DNA from: Terracoccus luteus
GTDB lineage: Bacteria > Actinomycetota > Actinomycetes > Actinomycetales > Dermatophilaceae
Reading direction: 5' to 3'
DNA: 64,000 bases
NCBI RefSeq assembly: GCF_003635045.1
Contig: NZ_RBXT01000001.1
Coordinates: 2,604,001 to 2,668,000, forward strand
The first letter of the stretch is position 1. Each line of letters opens with the position of its first letter. Below the pieces are notes generated by a model. That model made no database searches. It worked only from the letters and a program-made list of their open reading frames with translations, and had not been told where the DNA came from. Positions 43,876-52,587 of this stretch are shown in pieces. Made by a program: the position numbers and the translations under genes.

Positions 43876-45095
43876 CGACGGGGCGGGCGCGCCACGCGCA
43901 GGGGTTCTGGGTCGTCGTCGCCGTCTTCGGCCTCGTCATGGCCTTCGCCACGCTGCCGACGCCCCTCTACCCGCTCTACCAGCAGCGCGACGGTTTCCCG
44001 ACCGCGGTCATCACGCTCATCTTCGCCGCCTACGGGGTCGGAGTCATGGCCGGCCTCTACCTCACCGGCCACCTCAGCGACCACCTCGGCCGGCGCCGGG
44101 TGCTGCTGGTGGCGACGGCGGTCGAGCTCGTCAGCGCGGCCATGTTCGCCCTGTCGGCGGGCACCGCGGTGCTGCTCGTGGCCAGGCTCGTGTGCGGGCT
44201 CGGCATCGGGGCGCTCACGTCGACCGCCACGGCGCACCTCGGAGAGCTGTGGTCGGTGGCCCGGCCGGACGACGGTGGCCGCTTCGCCGGTGTCGTCGCC
44301 GGTGCGGTCAACACCGGTGGCCTCGCCCTCGGGTCGGTGGCCGCCGGGCTGCTGACCCAGTGGCTGCCCGCCCCGCTCACGCTGCCCTACGTCGTCTGGG
44401 CCGTGCTCATCGCGCTCGCCCTGGTCGCGCTGACCCGGGTGCCGGAGACCGTGCCCGACGAGACCCGGGCCCCGGAGAACCGGCCGCCGTACCGCCCCCA
44501 GCGCGTCGGCGTCGAGCCGTCGGCCCGCCCCGCCTTCACGGCGGCGGCCGTCGCCGCCGCGGCCGCCTTCTCGGTGCTCGGACTGTTCACCTCGCTCACC
44601 GCCAGCTTTCTCGGCACGACGCTGCACGAGCAGTCGCGCCTGCTCAGCGGCGCCGTCGTCTTCGGCGTCATCGGCGCCTCGGCCCTGTCGCAGATCGCCC
44701 TGGGATCGGCCTCGCTGCGGGCCCGCACGGCATGGGGCCGGGGGCTGCTCGTCGGTGGCCTGCTGCTCGTCGCCGCCGGCAGCCTCGCCCTGTCGCTGCC
44801 GCTGTTCGTCGTGGCCGGGGTGCTCGCCGGCGCCGGCGTCGGGCTCGTCTTCAACGTCGCCCTCGCCTCCGCCGCCACCGCGTCCTCCCCCGAGCACCGG
44901 GGCGAGACGCTGGCCGGCATGTTCCTCTTCGCCTACACCGGCATCACCGTGCCGGTCGTCGTCGCCGGCCTCGCCATCACGTGGGTCGACCCGCGACTCG
45001 TCATCGTCGTCTACGCGCTCGTGGCGCTGGTCGGGGCACTGGCCGGCACGACCCGGCTGCTCCGCCTCGGCGACACCGCCGCCGGCCACCCCTGA
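43872..45095 (+). CDS. MFS transporter
   Basis: A 407-residue protein with about 12 membrane helices and the MFS loop motif GHLSDHLGRRRVLL between helices 2 and 3 near residue 65. The start is GTG 43872, four bases inside argA; earlier reading lies inside argA and the LCP gene. The sequence is of the drug/sugar-export type with a long cytoplasmic middle loop (RVPETVPDETRAPENRPP). The substrate is unknown. It ends 12 bp from the convergent ABC ATPase. Confidence 0.88.
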   Translation: MTTGRARHAQGFWVVVAVFGLVMAFATLPTPLYPLYQQRDGFPTAVITLIFAAYGVGVMAGLYLTGHLSDHLGRRRVLLVATAVELVSAAMFALSAGTAVLLVARLVCGLGIGALTSTATAHLGELWSVARPDDGGRFAGVVAGAVNTGGLALGSVAAGLLTQWLPAPLTLPYVVWAVLIALALVALTRVPETVPDETRAPENRPPYRPQRVGVEPSARPAFTAAAVAAAAAFSVLGLFTSLTASFLGTTLHEQSRLLSGAVVFGVIGASALSQIALGSASLRARTAWGRGLLVGGLLLVAAGSLALSLPLFVVAGVLAGAGVGLVFNVALASAATASSPEHRGETLAGMFLFAYTGITVPVVVAGLAITWVDPRLVIVVYALVALVGALAGTTRLLRLGDTAAGHP

Positions 45096-45107
45096 GGCAG
45101 CGCCGGG

Positions 45108-46085
45108 TCAGCGAGACGCGGCGTAGATGCGGCGCACGACGTCCTCGATGTCGGGCTCCTCGATCGTGAGGTCGCGCACCTCGGCTCGCGCGCTGACGTG
45201 GGCCAGCACCTCGGCCGCCGTCGTCTCCGCCGGGTCGAAGGCGAGCCGCTGGCGCAGCCCGTCGGGCTCGCCGGCGAGCAGGGCCGTGCCGGGGATGCCC
45301 TGCAGCGGCGCGGTCGGGGCGGCGAGGTCGACGACGAGCACACGCCGGGCGCCGACCGTGGCGGCCAGCCCGGGGAGCGTGCCGTCGAAGGCGAGCCGCC
45401 CGTGGTCGACGACGAGGACGCGGTCGCAGAGCCGCTCGATGTCGCCCATGTCGTGCGTCGTCAGCAGCAGCGTCGTGCCCCGCTCGCGGCGCTCGGCGAC
45501 GAGGAACTCACGCAGCCGCTGCTTCGAGAGCACGTCGAGCCCGATCGTCGGCTCGTCGAGCACGAGCAGCTCGGGCCGGTGCAGCAGCGCGGCCGCGACC
45601 TCCGCCCGCATCCGCTGACCGAGCGACAGCGAGCGCACCGGCGTGCTCAGCTGCGGCCCCATCTCGAGCTGCTCGACGAGGCGCGCCGCCCTCGCCCGCG
45701 CCGCGGCCGGCTCGAGCCGGTGGATGGCGGCGAGGATGGTGAACGACTCCCCCAGCGGGAGGTCCCACCACAGCTGCGAGCGCTGCCCGAAAACGACACC
45801 GACCCGCCGCGCCACCTCGACCCGGTCGGTCAGCGGGTCCCGCCCGCACGTGCGCACCGTGCCCGACGTGGGCTTGAGGATGCCGGTCAGCATCTTGATC
45901 GTCGTCGACTTCCCGGCGCCGTTGGCACCGATGTACCCGACGGCCTCCCCGGCATCCACCGTGATGCTCAGGTGGTCCACCGCGCGGGTGCGCTTGAAGT
46001 CGCGCACGAGGTCGCGGGTCTCGACGACGGGCGAGCCGCCGCGCCGGGTCGTGGGGGTGGTGGGGGTGGTGGGCGTGCCGGTCAT
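45108..46085 (-). CDS. ABC-2-type exporter ATPase
   Basis: A 325-residue ATPase with a Thr/Pro-rich leader, Walker A GANGAGKSTTIKMLTG near residue 58, a QLWWDLPLGESF Q-loop region, signature SLGQRMRAEVAAALLHRP and Walker B LLVLDEPTIGLD. The C-terminal region (about 240-325) is the extra domain of the COG4586 class found with two PF06182-type permeases. It is the last gene of a three-gene exporter and overlaps the permease by 4 nt. The exported compound is unknown. Confidence 0.92.
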   Translation of the reverse strand: MTGTPTTPTTPTTRRGGSPVVETRDLVRDFKRTRAVDHLSITVDAGEAVGYIGANGAGKSTTIKMLTGILKPTSGTVRTCGRDPLTDRVEVARRVGVVFGQRSQLWWDLPLGESFTILAAIHRLEPAAARARAARLVEQLEMGPQLSTPVRSLSLGQRMRAEVAAALLHRPELLVLDEPTIGLDVLSKQRLREFLVAERRERGTTLLLTTHDMGDIERLCDRVLVVDHGRLAFDGTLPGLAATVGARRVLVVDLAAPTAPLQGIPGTALLAGEPDGLRQRLAFDPAETTAAEVLAHVSARAEVRDLTIEEPDIEDVVRRIYAASR

Positions 46086-46942
46086 CCGCCTGCTCCTTGG
46101 TAGTGACGGGTCCCGAGGCGCCAGCACGTCGCGGCGACGGCCCACGTGAGCAGGGCCGCGACCGGGGTCAGCCACCCCGCCCAGCCCGGCAGGAAGCCGT
46201 CGTCGCGACCGAGCAGGGTCAGGGCGGGCTGGTAGGCGACGAAGGCGGTCGGGACGACGAAGGTCCAGAAGACGCGCAGCGGGTCCGGGAAGACCTGCTG
46301 GCTTTGCTGCGCGGCGTAGGAGCCGCCGTACGTGAAGGAGTTCGTGACCTCGGCGCCGTCGACGACGAAGAACTGCAGGGCGCCCGCCGTCGTGAAGAGG
46401 CCGGCGAAGACGGCCGTGCCGCTGACGATCGTGAGGACGAGCAGGGCCGCGGCCGCGACCGACCACTGGACGCCCGCGGTCGCGAGCCCGACGACGAGCG
46501 CCACGAGGGCGACGGTGAGCCGCCCGACGCGACGCAGCGAGATGTCGCTCGAGACGAGCTGGGCGAGCAGCGGCAGCGGGCGCACGTAGAACGCGTCGAC
46601 GGTGCCGGCGCGGATGTACGTGGGCAGGCTGTCGAGGTGGCCGACGAGCAGGTCGGCGACCGCGAAGCAGACGTTGCTCAGGGCGAAGACGAGCAGCGCC
46701 GAGGCGAAGTCGAGGCCGCCGAGGGTGTCGACGTTGTGGAAGATGACCCACACCTCGGCGAGCTCGACGAGGCCCACGACGAGGGTGCCGAGGACGTCGG
46801 TCGCGAACGAGGTGCGGTAGGTCAGCTGGGACCGCAGCCGCGAGGCGAGCAGCACGCGGTAGGGGTGGAGCGGGCGCAGGTGGTCGGGCCGGCGCGACCG
46901 GCGCGATGGGCGCGGTCGGGGCCCGGTGAGCGGCTCAGCCAC
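46082..46942 (-). CDS. ABC-2 exporter permease (PF06182-like), second subunit
   Basis: A 286-residue membrane protein with about six helices; the start is GTG 46942, overlapping the upstream permease stop by 8 nt. The N-terminal 30 residues are Arg/Pro-rich and cytoplasmic. It resembles the COG3694 member of the two-permease exporters. Segments such as VRPLPLLAQLVSSDISLRRVGRLTVALV are typical. It acts with the other permease and the ATPase of this cluster. Confidence 0.86.
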   Translation of the reverse strand: MAEPLTGPRPRPSRRSRRPDHLRPLHPYRVLLASRLRSQLTYRTSFATDVLGTLVVGLVELAEVWVIFHNVDTLGGLDFASALLVFALSNVCFAVADLLVGHLDSLPTYIRAGTVDAFYVRPLPLLAQLVSSDISLRRVGRLTVALVALVVGLATAGVQWSVAAAALLVLTIVSGTAVFAGLFTTAGALQFFVVDGAEVTNSFTYGGSYAAQQSQQVFPDPLRVFWTFVVPTAFVAYQPALTLLGRDDGFLPGWAGWLTPVAALLTWAVAATCWRLGTRHYQGAGG

Positions 46943-47768
46943 CCTGCACCTCCAGGGTGCGCCGGCCGCGGCGCAGCAGCACCTGGCCCAGCGCGAGCAG
47001 GGCCCCGGCCCACGCCAGCTGCGTGACGACGGTGGCGACGGCATCCGCGCCGATGACCCGCCCGGTGAGCACGTCGAGGGGGTTCTGCAGCATGGCGGGG
47101 AACGGTGACCAGCGGGCCAGGGTGCCGAGCCAGTCGGGGAACCACGGGACGGGCACGTACAGACCACAGAGGAACCCGCCGAGGACGGTGTAGAGCATGC
47201 GCAGCCCGCGGATCTCGACGAGCCAGAAGGCGAGCAGGTTGACGGCGAACCCGCCGGCGAACGCCGCGACGACGGCGACGAGCACCGAGACCACCCCCAG
47301 CAGCCACGACAGCGGCCCCGGCGGCCACGAGAAGGCCGACAGCAGCCAGCCGATGGCGAGCACCGGCAGGCCCCGGGCCAGCAGGTTGATGCCGGCCCGA
47401 CCGAGGTCGCCGGCGAGGTAGACCAGCTGCGGGTCGAGCGGCCGCAGGAAGTCGACGGCGATGTCGCCGGTGCGCACCCGGTCGGCGACCTCCTGGAACC
47501 CCCAGAGGTTGACGGTGCCGAGCAGCGCCTGGCCCCACCACACGAAGGCGAGCACCTGTCCCGTGTCGTAGCCACCGACCGCCGCCCCGGCCGACGCCAC
47601 GGTGGCGGAGAGGATCGACGCGCGCACGAGCCCGAAGACGGAGTTGGTCGTCAGGCCGGCGAGCAGGGCCAGTCGGTAGGTCGAGTGCCGCCGGAACCCG
47701 GCCGCGACGAGGAGGGCGAACACCCTCACCCCCGAGCGCAGTCCGGGTCGCTCGTCGGTGGCAGGCAC
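46935..47768 (-). CDS. ABC-2 exporter permease (PF06182-like), first subunit
   Basis: A 277-residue membrane protein of the COG4587 type with about six helices, beginning RVFALLVAAGFRRHSTYRLALLAGL. The start is GTG 47768; a candidate -10 TAAGGT ends 8 bases before it, consistent with a leaderless transcript. A downstream GTG near residue 15 would also be in frame. It heads the exporter operon and is divergent from gntK by 55 bp. Confidence 0.85.
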   Translation of the reverse strand: MPATDERPGLRSGVRVFALLVAAGFRRHSTYRLALLAGLTTNSVFGLVRASILSATVASAGAAVGGYDTGQVLAFVWWGQALLGTVNLWGFQEVADRVRTGDIAVDFLRPLDPQLVYLAGDLGRAGINLLARGLPVLAIGWLLSAFSWPPGPLSWLLGVVSVLVAVVAAFAGGFAVNLLAFWLVEIRGLRMLYTVLGGFLCGLYVPVPWFPDWLGTLARWSPFPAMLQNPLDVLTGRVIGADAVATVVTQLAWAGALLALGQVLLRRGRRTLEVQGG

Positions 47769-47776
47769 GAGGGGCG

Positions 47777-47816
47777 ACCTTACCCAGCGAGGCCCGGACG
47801 GACAACGGGCTATGTT
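47777..47816. promoter_or_regulatory. Back-to-back -10 elements of divergent leaderless genes
   Basis: On the minus strand TAAGGT (47777-47782) lies 8 bases before the GTG of the exporter permease. On the plus strand TATGTT (47811-47816) lies 7 bases before the ATG of gntK. Both spacings fit transcription starting at the start codon. The two -10s are about 30 bp apart, so polymerases or a regulator could compete. Confidence 0.5.
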
Positions 47817-47823
47817 CGGGGGC

Positions 47824-48372
47824 ATGCCCGCGAACGACGACGACCCCGACCGCACTCTCGACGTGATCATCGTGATGGGGGTGTCGGGGTCGGGGAAGTC
47901 GACCGTGGCCAAGGGCATCTCGACGGTGATGCGCTGGGAGTTCGCGGAGGGCGACGCCTTCCACTCCGACGCCAACGTCGAGAAGATGCGCAGCGGCCAG
48001 CCGCTCACCGACGACGACCGCTGGCCATGGCTCGAGTCGATCGGCGACTGGATCAGCGGCAAGGAGGCGGCCGGCGAGAGCGCCGTCGTCACCTGCTCCG
48101 CGCTGCGCCGGGTCTACCGCGACCTCCTGCGCCGCGACCGGCCGTCGGTGCGCTTCCTGCACGTCGAGGCGCCGAGCACCGTCATCGAGGACCGCATGAA
48201 CCACCGGCCCGGGCACTACATGCCCTCGTCCCTGCTGCCCAGCCAGCTCGCCACCCTCGAGCCGCTGGAGCCGGACGAGCCGGGAGTGGAGATCACCAAC
48301 GAGGGCACGGCGGCCGCCGTGCTCGACCGGGCGCTCGGCGCCCTCGGACTGAGCAAGGACTCCCGCGCATGA
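47824..48372 (+). CDS. gntK: Gluconokinase
   Basis: A 182-residue kinase that phosphorylates gluconate to 6-phosphogluconate. P-loop VMGVSGSGKST near residue 20, then GDAFHSDANVEKMRSGQPLTDDDRWPWLESI (characteristic of GntK), SALRRVYRDLLRRD and HYMPSSLLPSQLATLEPLE. Length is normal. It overlaps the permease gene by 4 nt, forming a gluconate uptake-and-use pair. Start ATG 47824 is favoured by -10 spacing; an in-frame upstream start would overlap the divergent exporter promoter. Confidence 0.95.
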   Translation: MPANDDDPDRTLDVIIVMGVSGSGKSTVAKGISTVMRWEFAEGDAFHSDANVEKMRSGQPLTDDDRWPWLESIGDWISGKEAAGESAVVTCSALRRVYRDLLRRDRPSVRFLHVEAPSTVIEDRMNHRPGHYMPSSLLPSQLATLEPLEPDEPGVEITNEGTAAAVLDRALGALGLSKDSRA

Positions 48373-49916
48373 GCCTGACCCTGCTGACCCCCGCCCTCTC
48401 GCCCGCCGCCGCCCCCATCACCACGCTGCTCGCCGACCCGCCCGAGGTGCCCTACGCGGGCGACGGCCAGCTCGTCGTCGCCTGCCTCGCCGGCATCCTC
48501 GCCGTCGTCGTGCTCATCACGTGGGCCAAGCTGCACCCGTTCCTGTCCCTCATCCTCGGCTCGGCGGTGCTCGGTCTCGTCGCGACGATGCCGCCCGGCA
48601 CCATCGTCACGAGCTTCATCGCAGGCTTCGGCTCGACGACCGGGTCGGTCGGTGTGCTCATCGCGCTCGGCGCCATGATCGGCAAGATGCTCGAGGCCTC
48701 GGGCGGGGCCAACCGCATCGTCGGCACGCTCGTCGGCCGCGTCGGCCCGAACGGGCTGCCGTGGATGATGGCCGCGATCGCCGCCATCCTCGGCCTGCCC
48801 CTCTTCTTCGAGGTCGGCGTCGTGCTGCTCGTGCCGGTCGTCATCATGGTCGCCAAGCGCACCGGCGCCTCGCTCATGAAGGTCGGCATCCCGGCCCTCG
48901 CCGGCCTGTCGGTGCTGCACGGTCTCGTGCCACCGCACCCCGGCCCGCTCACGGCCATCGGCCTGCTCAACGCCGACCTCGGGCGCACCCTGCTCTTCGG
49001 GCTGCTCGTCGCCATCCCGACCGTCGTCGTCGCCGGGCCGGTGCTGGCCCGCTTCGTCGACCAGTGGGTGCCCAAGCACGCGGACTCCCTGGTGCTCGCC
49101 GGGGCCGGAGGCGCCGCGACCGGCACCGCCGGCGGCGGTCGCGAGAAGGGTCGCAAGAACGGACGCGAGCGCAGCCGCGGCGCAGCCGGCGGACGTCAGG
49201 TCGACGACCTCGACGCCCTCGACCCCGCGAACCAGCCCGGACGCCGCCGCATCGGCTTCGGGTCGGCCATCGTCGCGATCACCCTCCCCGTCGCCCTCAT
49301 GCTCATCGACGCGATCGTCAAGCTCACCGTCACCGACGCGGAGAACGGGCTGCGCAAGGTCGTCGACGTCATCGGCACCCCCGTCGTCGCGCTGCTCATC
49401 GCCGTCATCTTCTGCTACTTCCGGCTCGGACTCGCCTCCGGCATGAGCCGCTCGACGGTGAGCGACACGTTCGGCTCCAGCCTGCCGGGCATCGCCGGCA
49501 TCCTGCTCATCGTCGCCGCGGGCGGTGGCCTCAAGCAGACCCTCATCGACGCGGGCGTCGGCAACGTCATCCGCGACTGGGCGACCGGGGTCAACATCTC
49601 GGCGCTCGTGCTCGGCTGGCTCGTCGCCGTGCTCATCCGCCTGGGCACGGGCTCGGCCACCGTCGCGACCATCACCGCGGCCGGCATCGTCGGACCGCTC
49701 GCCGCATCGCTCTCGACGAACGAGCTGGCCCTGCTCGTGCTCGCCATCGGGTGCGGCTCGCTGTTCTTCAGCCACGTCAACGACGCGGGATTCTGGCTGG
49801 TCAAGGAGTACTTCGGCCTCACCGTCGGCGAGACGATCAAGTCGTGGTCGGTCATGGAGACCGTCATCTCCGTCGTCGGCTTCGCCCTCGTCATGCTGCT
49901 CAGCGTCGTGGTGTGA
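48369..49916 (+). CDS. gntP: GntP-family gluconate:H+ symporter
   Basis: A 515-residue GntP permease, about 12 helices. Family segments are LHPFLSLILGSAVLG, FGSTTGSVGVLIALGAMIGKMLEASGG, LVPPHPGPLTAIGLL and CGSLFFSHVNDAGFWLVKEYFGLTVGET. Compared with typical GntP (about 450 residues) it has a highly basic Gly/Arg/Lys loop of about 40 residues near 255-295, in the central cytoplasmic loop. It is coupled to gntK upstream and the FMN-binding protein gene downstream. Confidence 0.94.
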   Translation: MSLTLLTPALSPAAAPITTLLADPPEVPYAGDGQLVVACLAGILAVVVLITWAKLHPFLSLILGSAVLGLVATMPPGTIVTSFIAGFGSTTGSVGVLIALGAMIGKMLEASGGANRIVGTLVGRVGPNGLPWMMAAIAAILGLPLFFEVGVVLLVPVVIMVAKRTGASLMKVGIPALAGLSVLHGLVPPHPGPLTAIGLLNADLGRTLLFGLLVAIPTVVVAGPVLARFVDQWVPKHADSLVLAGAGGAATGTAGGGREKGRKNGRERSRGAAGGRQVDDLDALDPANQPGRRRIGFGSAIVAITLPVALMLIDAIVKLTVTDAENGLRKVVDVIGTPVVALLIAVIFCYFRLGLASGMSRSTVSDTFGSSLPGIAGILLIVAAGGGLKQTLIDAGVGNVIRDWATGVNISALVLGWLVAVLIRLGTGSATVATITAAGIVGPLAASLSTNELALLVLAIGCGSLFFSHVNDAGFWLVKEYFGLTVGETIKSWSVMETVISVVGFALVMLLSVVV

Positions 49917-50314
49917 CGGTGAGCGAGCGCCCCGACCCCGTCACCCTGCCCGCCCCCGCGGTCGAGTTCGTCACCGTGCGTCACCTCGCCACCCTGACGA
50001 CGCTGCGGCCCGACGGCTCGCCGCACGTCGTGCCCGTCGGCTTCACGTGGGACGCCGACGCCGGGGTGGCCCGCGTCATCACCAACGGCGGCAGCCGCAA
50101 GGTGCGTAACGTCGAGGCCGGATGCCGGTCGGTGCTCTGCCAGGTCGACGGACGGTACTGGCTCTCGCTCGAGGGACCGTCACGCGTGCTGCGCGACCCG
50201 GCATCCGTGCACGACGCCGAGCGGCGCTACGCGGCGCGCTACCGCGAGCCCCGGGAGAACCCTCAGCGCGTCGTCATCGAGATCACCGTCGACCGCGTCC
50301 TCGGCACCTTCTGA
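49913..50314 (+). CDS. Pyridoxamine 5'-phosphate oxidase-fold (PPOX-class) protein
   Basis: A 133-residue split-barrel protein starting at GTG in a 4-nt overlap with gntP. The pattern VRHLATLTTLRPDGSPHVVPVGFTWD and VITNGGSRKVRNVEAGC fits the PPOX class that in actinobacteria binds F420 or FMN (TIGR03618-like). The C-terminal YREPRENPQRVVIEITVDRVLG is also typical. The reaction is unknown, and a link to gluconate is not obvious. Confidence 0.85.
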   Translation: MTVSERPDPVTLPAPAVEFVTVRHLATLTTLRPDGSPHVVPVGFTWDADAGVARVITNGGSRKVRNVEAGCRSVLCQVDGRYWLSLEGPSRVLRDPASVHDAERRYAARYREPRENPQRVVIEITVDRVLGTF

Positions 50315-50338
50315 CCCCCCCGCGCCCCTCCACTCCCC

Positions 50339-50540
50339 CGTCGAAAGGCCAAATAGGGTTCGTCGAAAGGCCAGCTCGAGGTCGTCGGAAGGCCAGTTCT
50401 GGTCGGGGGCGGCGTCGGGAAGTGGCCACTCGACGGTGGAGGACGACGACCCAGCGTCTCGAACTGGCCACTCGACGGTGTGGGTTGTCGGGCGGCGTCG
50501 GGAAGTGGCCTTTCGACGGTGTCTATTTGGCCTCTCGACG
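50339..50540. repeat. Inverted array of a 13-bp repeat between convergent genes
   Basis: The 236-bp gap between the PPOX gene and mutY has no gene. It carries CGTCGAAAGGCCA-like units: three direct copies (50339, 50361, 50383) and four inverted copies (50423, 50465, 50506, 50528). Spacings are 22, 22, 40, 42, 41 and 22 bp, close to multiples of 21 bp, that is two turns of the helix. The direct half faces the inverted half, so the whole could fold into a cruciform or serve as a phased binding platform. Confidence 0.85.
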
Positions 50541-50550
50541 GGGGGCGAGG

Positions 50551-51450
50551 TCAGGCGGGGAGGCGGTAGCGGTCGCCGTCGATGGGCTCGAGCAGGCCGT
50601 CGGCCACGAGGGAGTCGAGGCAGCGCATCACCTGCGCCGCGTCGGGGCCGCTGTCGGCGAGGGCCGCGAGCGGCAGCGGGTGGTCCTCGGCCCGCAGCCG
50701 GCGCAGCACCTCGCCGCGCACCTGCCGGTCGGTGCCGTGCCAGGCCTGCCCGCGGCGCGGCGGCCCGTCGTGGGCGGGGCGACCGGCCCGGTTCCAGGCG
50801 CAGAGGTCGGCGACGGGGCACTCGCCGCACCGGGGACCGCGGGCGACGCAGACGAGAGCACCGAGCTCCATGACGGCGACGTTCCAGAGGTTGGCGGCGT
50901 CCCGTTCCGTCGGCTGCACGTCGTGGGCGAGCTGCGACTCGGCGCGGGTCAGGGTGGGGGCGGGCAGGGCGAGACCCGTGACCGTGCGGGCGATGACCCG
51001 GCGCACGTTCGTGTCGACGACGACCTCGGGGACGCCGAAGGCGAAGCAGGCGACGGCCGCCGCGGTGTAGGCGCCGACGCCGGGCAGGGCGAGCAGCTCG
51101 GCGTGCGTCGACGGCACCCGGCCGTCGTGCCACTGCACCATCACGGTCGCGGCCTCGTGCAGGCGCAGCGCCCGCCGGGGGTAGCCGAGCCGCTTCCACC
51201 GGCGCACGGCCTCGCCGGGGGCGTCCGCGGCGAGGTCGGCCGGGGTGGGCCACCGCTCCATCCACTCGTGCCAGACGGGCTCGACCCGGGCGAGCGGGGT
51301 CTGCTGCGACATGACCTCGGAGAGGAAGACGCCCCAGGGGCTGCAGTCGGGCCGCCGCCACGGCAGGTCGCGCCCGGTCTCGAGGAACCAGGTGTTGACG
51401 CGCTCGTGGAGCAGGGCGAGCGGCGGGCCGGTCGGGAGGGTCACGACCAC
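50551..51450 (-). CDS. mutY: A/G-specific adenine glycosylase MutY
   Basis: A 299-residue DNA glycosylase that removes adenine opposite 8-oxoguanine. Catalytic Glu in FLSEVMSQQT near residue 44, helix-hairpin-helix LPGVGAYTAAAVACFAFG near residue 125 with catalytic Asp in VVVDTNVRRVIAR, and the iron-sulfur cluster CVARGPRCGECPVADLC near residue 200. The C-terminal NUDIX-like MutT domain is absent and replaced by about 75 residues of winged-helix type, giving the short actinobacterial form. It starts at GTG, 4 bases after the disA stop. Confidence 0.94.
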   Translation of the reverse strand: MVVTLPTGPPLALLHERVNTWFLETGRDLPWRRPDCSPWGVFLSEVMSQQTPLARVEPVWHEWMERWPTPADLAADAPGEAVRRWKRLGYPRRALRLHEAATVMVQWHDGRVPSTHAELLALPGVGAYTAAAVACFAFGVPEVVVDTNVRRVIARTVTGLALPAPTLTRAESQLAHDVQPTERDAANLWNVAVMELGALVCVARGPRCGECPVADLCAWNRAGRPAHDGPPRRGQAWHGTDRQVRGEVLRRLRAEDHPLPLAALADSGPDAAQVMRCLDSLVADGLLEPIDGDRYRLPA

Positions 51451-51454
51451 CCGC

Positions 51455-52555
51455 TCAGACGTAGCGCTCGAGGATGCTCGACTCGGCGAGGCGCGACAGC
51501 CCCTCGCGCACGGCGCGGGCGCGGCCCTCGCCGACGCCCTCGACGAGCATGAGGTCGTCGATGCCGGCCGCGAGCAGTCGCTGGAGCGACTCGAAGTGCA
51601 CGACGAGACGGTCGACGATGGCGGCCGGCAGTCGCGGCACCTTCGTCAGCAGCCGGTACCCGAGCGGGCTGACCGGGGCGTCGAGGCTGTCGCCCACGAC
51701 GGAGAAGCCGACGGCCCGGGCGCCCGCAGCGAGGTCGAGCAGGTCGACGGAGTTGAGGGCCTCGAGGCGGCCCAGGGCCTCCTCGACCGTGAGCTCGCTC
51801 TTCGTCGTGGGCAGGTAGTCGCGGATGACGAGCTCGCGGTCGTTGCCGAGCCCGCCGATGAGCTCCTCGAGCTGGAGGCTGAGCAGGCGCCCGTCGGTGC
51901 CGAGCTCGACGACGTAGTCCTGGATCTCCGCGGAGATGCGACCGACCATCTCGAGGCGCTGCAGCACGGCGGTGACGTCGCGCACGGTGACGAGGTCCTC
52001 GATCTCGAGGGCCGAGAGCGTGCCGGTGACCTCGTCGAGGCGCGACTTGTAGCGCTCGAGGGTCTGCAGCGCCTGGTCGGCGCGCGACAGCGTCGTCGGC
52101 GAGCCCTCGATGACGTGCCGGATGCCGCCGACGTAGAGGGCGACGACGCCCATCGACTGGCTCACGGAGATCACGGGGAAGCCCGTCTGCTTCGCGACGC
52201 GCTCCGCGGTGCGGTGCCGGGTGCCCGACTCCGTCGTCTCGATGCTCGAGTCGGGGACGAGCTGCGTGGCCGCCCGTAGGATGCGGGTTCCGTCGGTGTC
52301 GAGCACGACGGCGCCGTCCATCTTGCACAGCTCGCGCACGCGGGTGGCCGAGAACTCGACGTCGAGCTCGAAGCCGCCCGTGCAGATCGACTCGACCGTC
52401 TTGTCGAAGCCGTGCACGATGAGGGCGCCGGTGCGGCCGCGCAGGATGCGCTCGAGGCTGTCACGCAGCTCGGTGCCGGGGGCGACGGCGGCGAGCTCCA
52501 TGCGCAGGAGCAGCTCGTCGTTCCTCTCCATCACGTCCCGTTCGCCGAGGGTCAC
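51455..52555 (-). CDS. disA: DNA integrity scanning diadenylate cyclase DisA
   Basis: A 366-residue protein that makes c-di-AMP and scans DNA for branched structures. The DAC domain (residues 20-160) has [11 protein letters not shown] and the catalytic [16 protein letters not shown] motif; a helical linker follows and a C-terminal helix-hairpin-helix domain includes [19 protein letters not shown]. The GTG at 52555 is one choice; ATG 52531 (MERNDELLL) aligns with the usual N-terminus. It lies directly after radA on the same strand; RadA is known to interact with DisA in several bacteria. Confidence 0.96.
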   Translation of the reverse strand: MTLGERDVMERNDELLLRMELAAVAPGTELRDSLERILRGRTGALIVHGFDKTVESICTGGFELDVEFSATRVRELCKMDGAVVLDTDGTRILRAATQLVPDSSIETTESGTRHRTAERVAKQTGFPVISVSQSMGVVALYVGGIRHVIEGSPTTLSRADQALQTLERYKSRLDEVTGTLSALEIEDLVTVRDVTAVLQRLEMVGRISAEIQDYVVELGTDGRLLSLQLEELIGGLGNDRELVIRDYLPTTKSELTVEEALGRLEALNSVDLLDLAAGARAVGFSVVGDSLDAPVSPLGYRLLTKVPRLPAAIVDRLVVHFESLQRLLAAGIDDLMLVEGVGEGRARAVREGLSRLAESSILERYV

Positions 52556-52587
52556 GGGCCGTCGAGGCCCTTTGGTCCACGCGAAGT

